Below, piece by piece: positions 52,744 through 59,814 of a stretch of DNA of 64,000 nucleotides. Source of the stretch: Acidobacteriota bacterium (lineage in GTDB: Bacteria; Acidobacteriota; Terriglobia; Acidiferrales; UBA7541). How positions within the stretch are numbered: the stretch's first letter is position 1; every line of letters begins with the position of its first letter. Position numbers and translations under genes: made by a program. The notes beneath the pieces were generated by a model. That model saw only the letters and a program-made list of their open reading frames with translations. It was not told the DNA's origin and made no database searches. The DNA is taken from assembly GCA_013289835.1 (NCBI GenBank), contig JABCZG010000009.1, positions 1 to 64,000 on the forward strand, given 5' to 3'.

Positions 52744-53487
52744 TCACTTCACGGGTTCCCAGCCCTCTGGCAGCATATCGAATGCCAGCGTGTCACGGTA
52801 GGCGTACTGATTGCCTTCCAGTACCGCCACTGGCGTCAACATATGCCAGACGCGATCATCGTCGAAGACGTAACACTCACCCGATTCGCGCATCGTGAAG
52901 CGATCCATTTCCTGCTTGTCATTGTCGGTTATGATGACTTCCCCGCCCTGAGCGCCGCAGCGGCCCACGAGATGCGTGGCGATGTACTTTTCCCCGTCTT
53001 TATGTAAGCCCGGTGGACTCGTGTCGCACGGCCGGCCAGGCGTAGCCGTGAACCTTATTAGATGAACGTTGACCAAATACTTCGTACCTACCGTCGACAG
53101 CGGTAGGCAATAAAGGTGGTGGGCAATCATCTTGCGAACGCCTATGGAACCGGCGATCGCCGGCGCCAGCGGAGCGTACTCTCGCGGCTGGCCACCGATG
53201 GTCGTGTTGTATTTTTTCAGCTGCACATAGGGCGTGCTCTCTTCGCTCAACCAAACCTTTACGCCGCCCTCCACAATCTCGGCCCTGACCCGATTTAACG
53301 AACGATACCTGTCGCCCCCTTCGTAGTATTTGTCCCTCGGAACGGACCAGGCGGCATGGGATAACGCATCCAGCGAGCGCGCTATGTCTACATCAACCCT
53401 GAGCCGCTGACGACTGAACCCGCGCTCCACGAGGTCGCTTCGCGACCTGGCATTGGTCGCAACCGCAATAAAACTATCTTGCCCCAT
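52744..53487 (-). CDS. 2-oxoglutarate/Fe(II) dioxygenase (2OG-Fe_Oxy_2 type)
   Basis: 247 residues. It shows the metal-binding HxD...H facial triad in 'PPGLHKDGEKYIATHLVGR' and 'DDDRVWHMLTPV', with the 2OG-binding Arg probably in 'AYRDTLAFDM'. 'GGEVIITDNDKQEM' precedes the distal His. This pattern fits the PF10014 group, which includes L-isoleucine 4-hydroxylase and other free amino-acid hydroxylases. The substrate here is unknown. ATG 53487 (MGQDSFIAV) is used; the ORF-track start 198 bases upstream is not plausible. It abuts a tRNA-Ser remnant, so it may be mobile cargo. Confidence 0.8.
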   Translation of the reverse strand: MGQDSFIAVATNARSRSDLVERGFSRQRLRVDVDIARSLDALSHAAWSVPRDKYYEGGDRYRSLNRVRAEIVEGGVKVWLSEESTPYVQLKKYNTTIGGQPREYAPLAPAIAGSIGVRKMIAHHLYCLPLSTVGTKYLVNVHLIRFTATPGRPCDTSPPGLHKDGEKYIATHLVGRCGAQGGEVIITDNDKQEMDRFTMRESGECYVFDDDRVWHMLTPVAVLEGNQYAYRDTLAFDMLPEGWEPVK

Positions 53488-53678
53488 GATTGCTCCTGCT
53501 AAATGCCTGACGATTGCATGACCAACCCAGCACCGCAAGGGCATGCGCGCGCGGAAATTATAGCCGACGCAGCCGGAAGTAATTCGGTTACTTCTTGTTA
53601 GCCCATCACTTTGGACAAACCCGTTTTGAGCGGCGCGCAGGGGGGAGAAAGGGTGGCGGAAAGATTGGTAAAAAGAGC

Positions 53679-53706
53679 TTGACATATTCCTATATGAGAA
53701 TATATT
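53679..53706 (+). promoter_or_regulatory. Promoter and operator of the arsR-type operon
   Basis: -35 TTGACA (53679-53684), a 16-base spacer and -10 TATATT (53701-53706). An inverted repeat ATATTC-N8-GAATAT (53684-53703) covers the spacer, as expected for ArsR-family autorepression. The predicted transcript start falls on or beside the ATG at 53713, so the mRNA may be leaderless. Confidence 0.65.
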
Positions 53707-53712
53707 GGGAGC

Positions 53713-54048
53713 ATGGCAAGGGCGGCGACAACCTCGGACGCATTCAATGCGGTGGCGGAACCGCGGCGGCGGGACATCCTGAACTATCTAGCGATGCAGG
53801 AGAGGTCCGTCACCGAGATCGTGGACGCCATGGAGATGGAACAGCCGTCGGTTTCGAAGCACCTGAAAGTTTTGAAACGCGTCGGCCTGGTGGAGGTCCG
53901 GAGGGAGGGCCGGCAGAAGCTTTACAAGGTGAATGCCATGGCGATCCGGCCGTTGCACGAATGGACGAGCACCTTCGAGCGGCTGTGGAAACACCAACTG
54001 CTGCGAATCAAGGAACGGGCCGAGGCCAACAATGCGCAGAAACAATAG
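53713..54048 (+). CDS. ArsR-family winged-helix repressor
   Basis: 111 residues: 'DAFNAVAEPRRRDILNYLAMQERSVTEIVDAMEMEQPSVSKHLKVLKRVGLVEVRREGRQKLYKVN' is the ArsR/SmtB winged helix. There is no ELCVCD metal motif, so it belongs to the non-metal subgroup often paired with SRPBCC (AHSA1-like) genes. An SRPBCC gene does follow, starting 30 bases downstream. It probably represses its own operon through the palindrome in its promoter. Confidence 0.9.
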   Translation: MARAATTSDAFNAVAEPRRRDILNYLAMQERSVTEIVDAMEMEQPSVSKHLKVLKRVGLVEVRREGRQKLYKVNAMAIRPLHEWTSTFERLWKHQLLRIKERAEANNAQKQ

Positions 54049-54078
54049 TCTTGTGGGATTTCAAACGAGGAGGAAATC

Positions 54079-54534
54079 GTGAGTTCACCCGCACTATCAC
54101 TGGAAACGACAACGATCCATATCGCGGAAGAGATTGCAGTGCGCGCGTCGATCGAGGTGACGTTTGCCGCGCTCATGGATCAGCTTGGACCGTACAACGA
54201 GACGCAAGTCGACAAGCCAATGCCGATGAAGCTGGAAGCATGGCCAGGCGGCAGATGGTATCGCGACCTGGGAGACAACAACGGCCATTACTGGGGAACG
54301 GTGCAGGCCATCAAGAGGCCGACGCTTCTGGAAATTTGCGGGCCACTGTTTATGTCCAATCCGGTGATCACGAATCTTCAATACCGGCTGAAGGAGTCGG
54401 GCGGCGTGACGATCATTTCGTTTCGGCACCACTCGTTTGGGCTGGTGCTCGAGGAGTACAGAAACGCAAAGAATGGCTGGGCACACTTGCACGAGCGCAT
54501 GCGGCAGCGAGCGGAAGCGCCGCGGCCGCACTGA
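54079..54534 (+). CDS. SRPBCC (START/AHSA1-like) domain protein
   Basis: 151 residues starting at GTG after an AGGAGG site. The fold pattern 'TTTIHIAEEIAVRASIEVTFAALMDQLGP' and 'LEAWPGGRWYRDLGDNNGHYWGTVQAIKRPTLLEICGPLFM' fits the SRPBCC/AHSA1 ligand-binding group. The C-terminal helix 'NGWAHLHERMRQRAEA' is typical. These proteins bind hydrophobic ligands or assist other proteins; ligand unknown. It lies between the ArsR repressor and a DUF899 gene in one operon. Confidence 0.85.
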   Translation: MSSPALSLETTTIHIAEEIAVRASIEVTFAALMDQLGPYNETQVDKPMPMKLEAWPGGRWYRDLGDNNGHYWGTVQAIKRPTLLEICGPLFMSNPVITNLQYRLKESGGVTIISFRHHSFGLVLEEYRNAKNGWAHLHERMRQRAEAPRPH

Positions 54535-54569
54535 GGAGCGGACGACTTGGAAGTTCAGAGGGGGGAAAT

Positions 54570-54740
54570 ATGTGCCCAGTCTGCATCGCAAACGCAGCCG
54601 TGATGGCCGCTGGAGCGGGATCCACGGGAGGAATTCTGGCGGTGTGCATCGGCCAAATCAGAAAATTATTCAGAGAGTTTTTCAGCGCGAGCGGTCCTGG
54701 TCTGTTTCAGAAAATCAAGGTGAAATGGAAGGAGAAATAA
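54570..54740 (+). CDS. Small CPVC-containing membrane peptide (56 aa)
   Basis: Below the ORF-track limit as a separate gene; the track shows it only as the tail of a spurious 381-residue frame. The ATG at 54570 has an AGAGGGGGG ribosome site. The product begins MCPVCIANAAVMAAGAGSTGG, i.e. a CxxC at the extreme N-terminus within a hydrophobic helix that continues 'ILAVCIGQIRKLF', and ends with a basic tail 'KIKVKWKEK'. It stops 1 base before the DUF899 ATG, so the genes are coupled. The CxxC could be a redox or metal site partnering the DUF899 thioredoxin-like protein. Confidence 0.6.
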   Translation: MCPVCIANAAVMAAGAGSTGGILAVCIGQIRKLFREFFSASGPGLFQKIKVKWKEK

Positions 54741-54741
54741 A

Positions 54742-55527
54742 ATGGCAACAAGCAAACAAAGTGGCATGGAGCATCCGAAAGAGCAGCTGGCAATAAAAAC
54801 GCCGCCGATCGTGTCGCCGCAGGAATGGGAGGCTGCGCGGCGGGAGCTCCTCGTGAAAGAGAAGGCCGCAACCCGCTCCCGTGACGCGCTGGCCGCCGAG
54901 CGCCGGCGGATGCCGTGGCTGGCCGTGGAGAAGAAGTACGAGTTCGACGGGCCCAAGGGGAGGACGAGCCTGCTCGAGTTGTTCGAGGGCCGCCCTCAGC
55001 TGATCGTTTACCGCGCCTTCTTCGAGCCCGGCGTTTTCGGCTGGCCCGACCATGCCTGCCGTGGCTGCTCCTTGGGCGCCGATCAGGTCGCCCACCTGGC
55101 CCATCTGAACGCCCGCGACACCACCCTCGCCTACGCCTCGCGCGCGCCGCAGGCGGACATCGCTCGCCTAAAGGCGCGGATGGGCTGGGAGATGCCCTGG
55201 TACACCATTACCGACAGCTTCGACGCGGACTTCGGCGTTGATGAATGGCACGGCCACAACGTGTTTTTCCGCGACGGCGAAAATGTGTTTCGCACCTACT
55301 TCATCAACAACCGCGGCGACGAGGCCATGGGCAGCACCTGGAGCTACCTTGACATAACGGTGTTGGGCCGCCAAGAGGAGTGGGAGGACTCGCCGGAGGG
55401 CTACCCCCAGACCCCGCCGTATAAGTGGTGGAACTGGCACGACGAATACGCCGACGGCGCCTCGGTCGACCCCAGGTGGAACAAAGTACTGGAGAACGCA
55501 AAGGTGACGTTGAACCTAAATGACTAG
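54742..55527 (+). CDS. DUF899 thioredoxin-like protein
   Basis: 261 residues. It matches DUF899: 'ELLVKEKAATRSRDALAAERRRMPWLAVEKKYEFDGPKGRTSLLELFEGRPQLIVYRAFF', 'CRGCSLGADQV', 'ADIARLKARMGWEMPWYT' and 'YSTW'-like 'GSTWSYLDITVLGRQEEWEDSPEGYPQ'. The family is distantly thioredoxin-like with a CxxC ('CRGC'), but no activity is proved. Strong GC bias compared with its neighbours is visible. It is the last gene of the ArsR-SRPBCC-CPVC peptide operon. Function unknown. Confidence 0.88.
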   Translation: MATSKQSGMEHPKEQLAIKTPPIVSPQEWEAARRELLVKEKAATRSRDALAAERRRMPWLAVEKKYEFDGPKGRTSLLELFEGRPQLIVYRAFFEPGVFGWPDHACRGCSLGADQVAHLAHLNARDTTLAYASRAPQADIARLKARMGWEMPWYTITDSFDADFGVDEWHGHNVFFRDGENVFRTYFINNRGDEAMGSTWSYLDITVLGRQEEWEDSPEGYPQTPPYKWWNWHDEYADGASVDPRWNKVLENAKVTLNLND

Positions 55528-55801
55528 TACAGTGGCGCACGCGATTCGCTTACCTCGGAGGCGTGCTGGTGGATGCGACCCTGCTCCCGTTGGTGGGCAG
55601 GGTCGGCTGCTGGACGAGTGGTCCGCTTGTGGGAAATGATCGATGTTGCTTTCGGTTGACGGGCAACTCGCAAGTAATCCACATGCCAGATTGACGCATG
55701 GCCTATGATGGGAATTGGATTGCACGCTTTAGCATCAGAAGTCCGAAAGGTATTATGTAGGTGCTCGTCGGTTCAGAGGCTGGCTCAAGAGGAGGCGACC
55801 G

Positions 55802-56143
55802 GTGCCTTTGGAAATAACACAGCGGGAAACGAATGGGATCTGTTTTCTGACGCTCAAAGGTCGTCTTGTCCTCGGGGAAGAGAGCGACGGGCTTCGTGCA
55901 ACGATTGACAAACTTCTCTTATCAGGTGCCACAAAAATTGTCGTTGGTCTTAAGCAAGTCAACAACGTTGACAGTGCTGGGCTCGGCGCACTCATCGAAA
56001 TACATCGAAAGACAAAAGCTAAAGGCGGACAGCTCATGCTCGCTAATCTCGGTCCGAAGTTGAAGGAGGCATTGGAACTCGCCGGGCTTCTGAAGATATT
56101 TGAAACATGCGCGACCGAAGCCGACGCGGTTGCACGTTTCTGA
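55802..56143 (+). CDS. STAS-domain anti-sigma factor antagonist
   Basis: 113 residues of a single STAS domain: 'ITQRETNGICFLTLKGRLVLGEESDGLRATIDKLLLSGATKIVVGLKQVNNVDSAGLGALIEIHRKTKAKGGQLMLANL'. The phospho-acceptor Ser is in 'VDSAGLGAL', as in SpoIIAA/RsbV. The start is GTG. It should sequester or release an anti-sigma kinase in a partner-switching pathway. No RsbW-like kinase, phosphatase or sigma-B gene is beside it. The upstream gap 55528-55801 holds no gene. Confidence 0.9.
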   Translation: MPLEITQRETNGICFLTLKGRLVLGEESDGLRATIDKLLLSGATKIVVGLKQVNNVDSAGLGALIEIHRKTKAKGGQLMLANLGPKLKEALELAGLLKIFETCATEADAVARF

Positions 56144-56219
56144 GCCAATCCCGCCACATCCGTTCCAGCCCCACTCGCTTCCCTGCTGCTGCCGCTCATG
56201 CAACAATTCTGGGTCCTTG

Positions 56220-57356
56220 ATGAACCGACCACGAAACTTTCGCGTTTACTTTTTGCTCGCGGTGCTCGCCGTGACCGCGCTGGTGCTGCTGCTGCGGGAG
56301 CACCGGCCGTCGTTTTTGCGGCCGGGGTTGCGGCTGTATGCATACGTGACGACGGCGGACGGCAGCGTGACGGTGGTGGACCTGGTGAAGCTGAAGGCGT
56401 TCTCGCGGCTGTATGCGGGGCCGGGGCTTTCCGGGATGCGCGAGCATCCCACGCGGGCGGAGATTTATGGCGTCAGCAGCACGGGCGGATACGTGTGGGT
56501 GCTGAATACGCGGGCCAACCAGATCACCGCGCACGTGCCGGTGGGGCCGCTGCCCTACGCGATTGAGTTCTCGCGCGACGGGACGCGGCTGTTCACAACG
56601 ACTTCGGGAAACGACACGCTGCTGGCGCTGGACGTGCATTCGCTGGCCATCGTGGGGCGGGCGCGGACGGGGCGCGAACCGGTGCTGGCGCGGGTCACGC
56701 CGGACGGCCAGTCGCTCCTGGTGGTGAATCGCGGCGATGCGACGCTGGGGATCCATGACGCGGCGACGCTGGCAGCGCGCGGCAGCGTTTCCGTGGTGGC
56801 GCAGCCGGAGGACGTGGCGGTGCTGCCGGACAGCTCGATGGCGTTTGTGCTGAGCCGCTCCGAGCGGCGGATTTCCGTGGTGGACCTGCGCCGCGGCGTG
56901 CTGGTGACCAACCTGGAGCTGGCTGGCAAGCCCACGGACATGCTGCTGAAGCCCGACGGCGGGGAGCTTTACGTGATCTCGCCGGAGGCACACGGCTTGC
57001 AGGCAATCAATACGTGGACGCATGAGGTGGGCGATTACATGGTGCTGGGCTCGGCGCCGACGCGCGGCGTGCTTAGCGAGGATGCCAGCTTGCTCTATGT
57101 GTCTGACACGGCTGCGGGGCGCGTGACGCCGGTGGATATCTTCAACCGACGGATCGTGCGCGATCCTGGGAAGGGGTTCCCGGTGCCGGCGGGCGATTCT
57201 CCTGGGGCTTTGTGCTTCGATCCGGAGGAGAGCTTGCTGCTCGTGGTAAGCCAGGGGTCGGGGGACTTGGCGGTGATTAGAGTTCGGACGAACTTTTTGG
57301 TGACGATGATTCCGGTGGGCGATCATCCGCAGGAGCTCGCAGTTAAATTGTTTTGA
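56220..57356 (+). CDS. YncE-like beta-propeller protein with membrane anchor
   Basis: 378 residues: a single N-terminal membrane helix 'VYFLLAVLAVTALVLLLREH', then a seven-bladed propeller with repeated motifs such as 'AYVTTADGSVTVVDLVKLKAF', 'GTRLFTTTSGNDTLLALDVHSL', 'GQSLLVVNRGDATLGIHD' and 'MAFVLSRSERRISVVDLRRG'. This resembles YncE/PQQ- or lactonase-like 40-residue propeller repeats. It is probably periplasmic and tethered. No catalytic residues recognised. ATG 56220 is used; the ORF-track start is 120 bases upstream. Confidence 0.78.
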   Translation: MNRPRNFRVYFLLAVLAVTALVLLLREHRPSFLRPGLRLYAYVTTADGSVTVVDLVKLKAFSRLYAGPGLSGMREHPTRAEIYGVSSTGGYVWVLNTRANQITAHVPVGPLPYAIEFSRDGTRLFTTTSGNDTLLALDVHSLAIVGRARTGREPVLARVTPDGQSLLVVNRGDATLGIHDAATLAARGSVSVVAQPEDVAVLPDSSMAFVLSRSERRISVVDLRRGVLVTNLELAGKPTDMLLKPDGGELYVISPEAHGLQAINTWTHEVGDYMVLGSAPTRGVLSEDASLLYVSDTAAGRVTPVDIFNRRIVRDPGKGFPVPAGDSPGALCFDPEESLLLVVSQGSGDLAVIRVRTNFLVTMIPVGDHPQELAVKLF

Positions 57357-57370
57357 GGAGCGGGGAGAGA

Positions 57371-57400
57371 AGCAGATTCCTCGCTGTGCTCGGAATGACA
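57371..57400. repeat. Dispersed 'TCATTCCGAG' type repeat
   Basis: AGCAGATTCCTCGCTGTGCTCGGAATGACA, i.e. TGTCATTCCGAGCACAGCGAGGAATCT on the other strand. This is a common intergenic repeat type in many bacterial genomes. It lies 15 bases after the propeller gene. Confidence 0.65.
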
Positions 57401-57456
57401 GGTTAGGGCGAATGAATGGAAGTCGGAGTGAAGGAGCGAAGCCCCGAATCCGAGAG

Positions 57457-57473
57457 TTCAAGTAAGACTTTAA
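57457..57473. repeat. TTCAAGT-type repeat, site 1
   Basis: TTCAAGTAAGACTTTAA in the gap between the convergent propeller and GH57 genes; first of a pair with site 2, which starts 76 bases later. Consensus TTCAAGT-N5-TTYAAGT; the last two bases differ here. Confidence 0.65.
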
Positions 57474-57532
57474 TGCGCTTGGAATGCACTCTTTTGGTGC
57501 AAGTCGAACTGTTGGGATTGTGAAGTAGCGGG

Positions 57533-57551
57533 TTCAAGTAAGACTTTAAGT
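57533..57551. repeat. TTCAAGT-type repeat, site 2
   Basis: TTCAAGTAAGACTTTAAGT, 14 bases before the end of the GH57 gene. It shares TTCAAGTAAGACTTTAA exactly with site 1 and most positions with the two sites near 62200. Confidence 0.7.
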
Positions 57552-57565
57552 GGAGTCGCGCGATT

Positions 57566-59758
57566 TTATTCCGGGTGCCAGCCGAAATGCTCTTCGCCGA
57601 GCTGGACGTCGAGAAAGCCTTCGGCGGGGAGAACATCGACGGGTAGGCCGCCATGCCAAAGCGCGACGCCGAGGCGCAGCTTGGTCTGGCCTTTCAGTTC
57701 GATTTGGTCGCGGTTGATGGCGACTTCTAGGATGCGGTCGTAGGCGGCGTCAGCGACAAGCTTGGGATTCAGGAGGCACACGCGGCTCTTTTCGACGGCG
57801 AAGCCCTGCACGTGGCCGCGCTCGAGATTGACGACGAGGGTGACCTCTTCGGCGCCGCCAATGGTGATGCGGAACTCGGGGTTTTCGAGTTCGGCGATAG
57901 CTTCGGCGAAGGCGTCCACGCGCACGCAGAAGCGCTCGGCCTCGAATCCATAACGCAGCTCGTGCAAGTAATAGACGCGCCCGTGCATGGAGCCGCCGCG
58001 GCGCTCCGGGGAGTAGAGGCCGGCGCCGAGCCACTCGAAATACGAGGTGTCGCGGCCGTCGACTTTGATGTTCAGGAGATTGGCCGGGGCGATTTGCAGC
58101 GCATGTTCGGGCTGGCGCTTGATGGGCTTGGCCAATTCTTCCGGCGCGACTTGGCCGAGCGCGAGGTAGATGGCCGTCAGATGCTTGCGATAAAGCGCAT
58201 CGAATTCCGCGTCGTTCGCGGTGCTGTGTTCCGGGCCGTACCACCAGCACCAGTCGCTGCCTTCGGCGGCGAGAAGCGATTCGCGCGCGGTGGCGAGACC
58301 GGTGTCGGTGGGCGCGTCGGGGCGGCCTTTGGCTTTGGCGTCGACGCCGCGGGCGTAGGCGTCGCGGGCGTCCCACAATAATTCCCAGGCGGCAACATCT
58401 TCGCTGTGGCCGATCCAGACATCGAAATTGGCGTTGATCCACGAGGCGGGGAAGATTCCGGTGGTCGAGGGGATTTCCCCGGCCCCAGCGATGGCTTCGC
58501 TAGCCGTGAGCGCGCGGAAATCCTGGTCGCCCTGGATGCGTCCGTAGAATTCGCGCAGAAATTCGCGGCCGTTGCCGGGGTAGTATTCCCAGGCGTTTTC
58601 GCCATCGAGAAATAAACAGACGGTGAGCGGCTGATTGCTCTGCACATTTTCGCCAAGATGACGCAGGCGGCCATGCAGATCGGCGGCGGCCTCTTTTGCG
58701 TTCATGCGGCTGTAAACGAAGCCGATGAGGTCGGACAAATGATGATCGCGGAATAATCCGGCGATGCTTTTGCCGCCGAGCTGAACGCGCCAGGGCTTGT
58801 AGAGGCGATCGGCGTTGGCGGGGATGCCATTGCCATCGCGAAAGAAGCCAACGTTGAGCGTGCGGCCGAGGACGCCTTCGTCGGTGCCGAACCATTGGAA
58901 GCCTTCTTCCGTGGCGATGGTGAGAGTTTGATCGGAGACGGAGCCTTCGGAGGGCCAGAGACCCGCGGGTTTTACCCCGAAGGTTTTTTCGTGATATTCG
59001 CGCGCGCGTTGCAATTGTTCGCGAGCGTCTTCGGGGCGCCGATACGCGCGGCGTGGGAGCGGGGTCGAGGGATTCGCGACGCGGGCGATATCGGAATCGC
59101 AAATCAGGGGAAGGATAGGGTGATAAAACGGAGTGGTGCTGAGTTCGATTTGGCCGCGCTGCGCGGCGCTGCGATAGGCGGGCAGAACCAATTTCATGAA
59201 TTCGAGTTGCTTCTCTCTTAGTGCGGCTTTGTCTTTTTCTGTGTACTCCTTCCCTTTCGAAGAGAGACGGCTGATGACGGGATCTTTTTCGAACCATGTT
59301 TCTTCCATCCAGGCGAGTTGCGAGAGAACTTGCAAGTCTCGCCAGTCGCGTGGCGTGAAAGTAACAAGCGCCTGGGCGCCGCCGGCGGGGCGCGACCATT
59401 CGTAGAGCTCGACGAAGCGCGGCCAGCGCGACATCAGGCGATCGTGGTTTACCTGGAACGCGCGGGCGATGATTTCGGCTTTGTCCTCGCGTGTAAGCTC
59501 TTCCACATTTTTAAAGGCGAGCGAGAACCACGGCTCGTTGAAATTTCCGCTGGCGTATTCTTCAAGCTGCATGCCGAGCGAGGGGACGACGTTGAACGTA
59601 GCGTGGAAGCGCGGGAACTCGGCGAGCATGTCAACCATGCCCCAGTAATCCTTGAGCGCGTGCAGGCGCGTCCACGGAAGGACGTAGCGCCCGCTTTCCG
59701 GATCGCGGTATTGCGGCTGATGCATGTGCCACAAAACCACTAGATGAACAGGCTTCAT
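57566..59758 (-). CDS. Glycoside hydrolase family 57 (alpha-amylase/glucanotransferase-like)
   Basis: 730 residues. Starts 'MKPVHLVVLWHMHQPQYRDPESGRYVLPWTRLHALKDYWGMVDML', the GH57 N-terminal HxHQP motif. Also present are 'FNVVPSLGMQLEEY', 'LSTTPFYHPILPLI', 'GLWPSEGSVSDQTL' with the Glu expected to be nucleophile, and 'VCLFLDGENAWEYYPGNG'. The C-terminal domain from about residue 550 ('YFEWLGAGLYSPERRGGSMHG') is a beta domain. Cytoplasmic, with no signal peptide. Substrate is probably an alpha-glucan such as glycogen, or trehalose-related. It is divergent from lptFG with 56 bases between the start codons. Confidence 0.9.
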   Translation of the reverse strand: MKPVHLVVLWHMHQPQYRDPESGRYVLPWTRLHALKDYWGMVDMLAEFPRFHATFNVVPSLGMQLEEYASGNFNEPWFSLAFKNVEELTREDKAEIIARAFQVNHDRLMSRWPRFVELYEWSRPAGGAQALVTFTPRDWRDLQVLSQLAWMEETWFEKDPVISRLSSKGKEYTEKDKAALREKQLEFMKLVLPAYRSAAQRGQIELSTTPFYHPILPLICDSDIARVANPSTPLPRRAYRRPEDAREQLQRAREYHEKTFGVKPAGLWPSEGSVSDQTLTIATEEGFQWFGTDEGVLGRTLNVGFFRDGNGIPANADRLYKPWRVQLGGKSIAGLFRDHHLSDLIGFVYSRMNAKEAAADLHGRLRHLGENVQSNQPLTVCLFLDGENAWEYYPGNGREFLREFYGRIQGDQDFRALTASEAIAGAGEIPSTTGIFPASWINANFDVWIGHSEDVAAWELLWDARDAYARGVDAKAKGRPDAPTDTGLATARESLLAAEGSDWCWWYGPEHSTANDAEFDALYRKHLTAIYLALGQVAPEELAKPIKRQPEHALQIAPANLLNIKVDGRDTSYFEWLGAGLYSPERRGGSMHGRVYYLHELRYGFEAERFCVRVDAFAEAIAELENPEFRITIGGAEEVTLVVNLERGHVQGFAVEKSRVCLLNPKLVADAAYDRILEVAINRDQIELKGQTKLRLGVALWHGGLPVDVLPAEGFLDVQLGEEHFGWHPE

Positions 59759-59814
59759 TAGAGGCGTCTCTCCCGTCGAAATTTTATGGCCGTGTTACAC
59801 TCACCGTTCGCGCC

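Noticed and set aside
53595-54740. 381-aa ORF across the ArsR-SRPBCC region
   Set aside because: It is a shadow frame over arsR and the SRPBCC gene with a low-complexity composition; only its last 56 codons (from 54570) form a real gene with its own ribosome site.
56196-57461. 421-aa minus-strand ORF opposite the beta-propeller gene
   Set aside because: Arg/His/Gln-rich antisense shadow of a high-GC gene; the plus-strand propeller has clear repeats and a membrane anchor.
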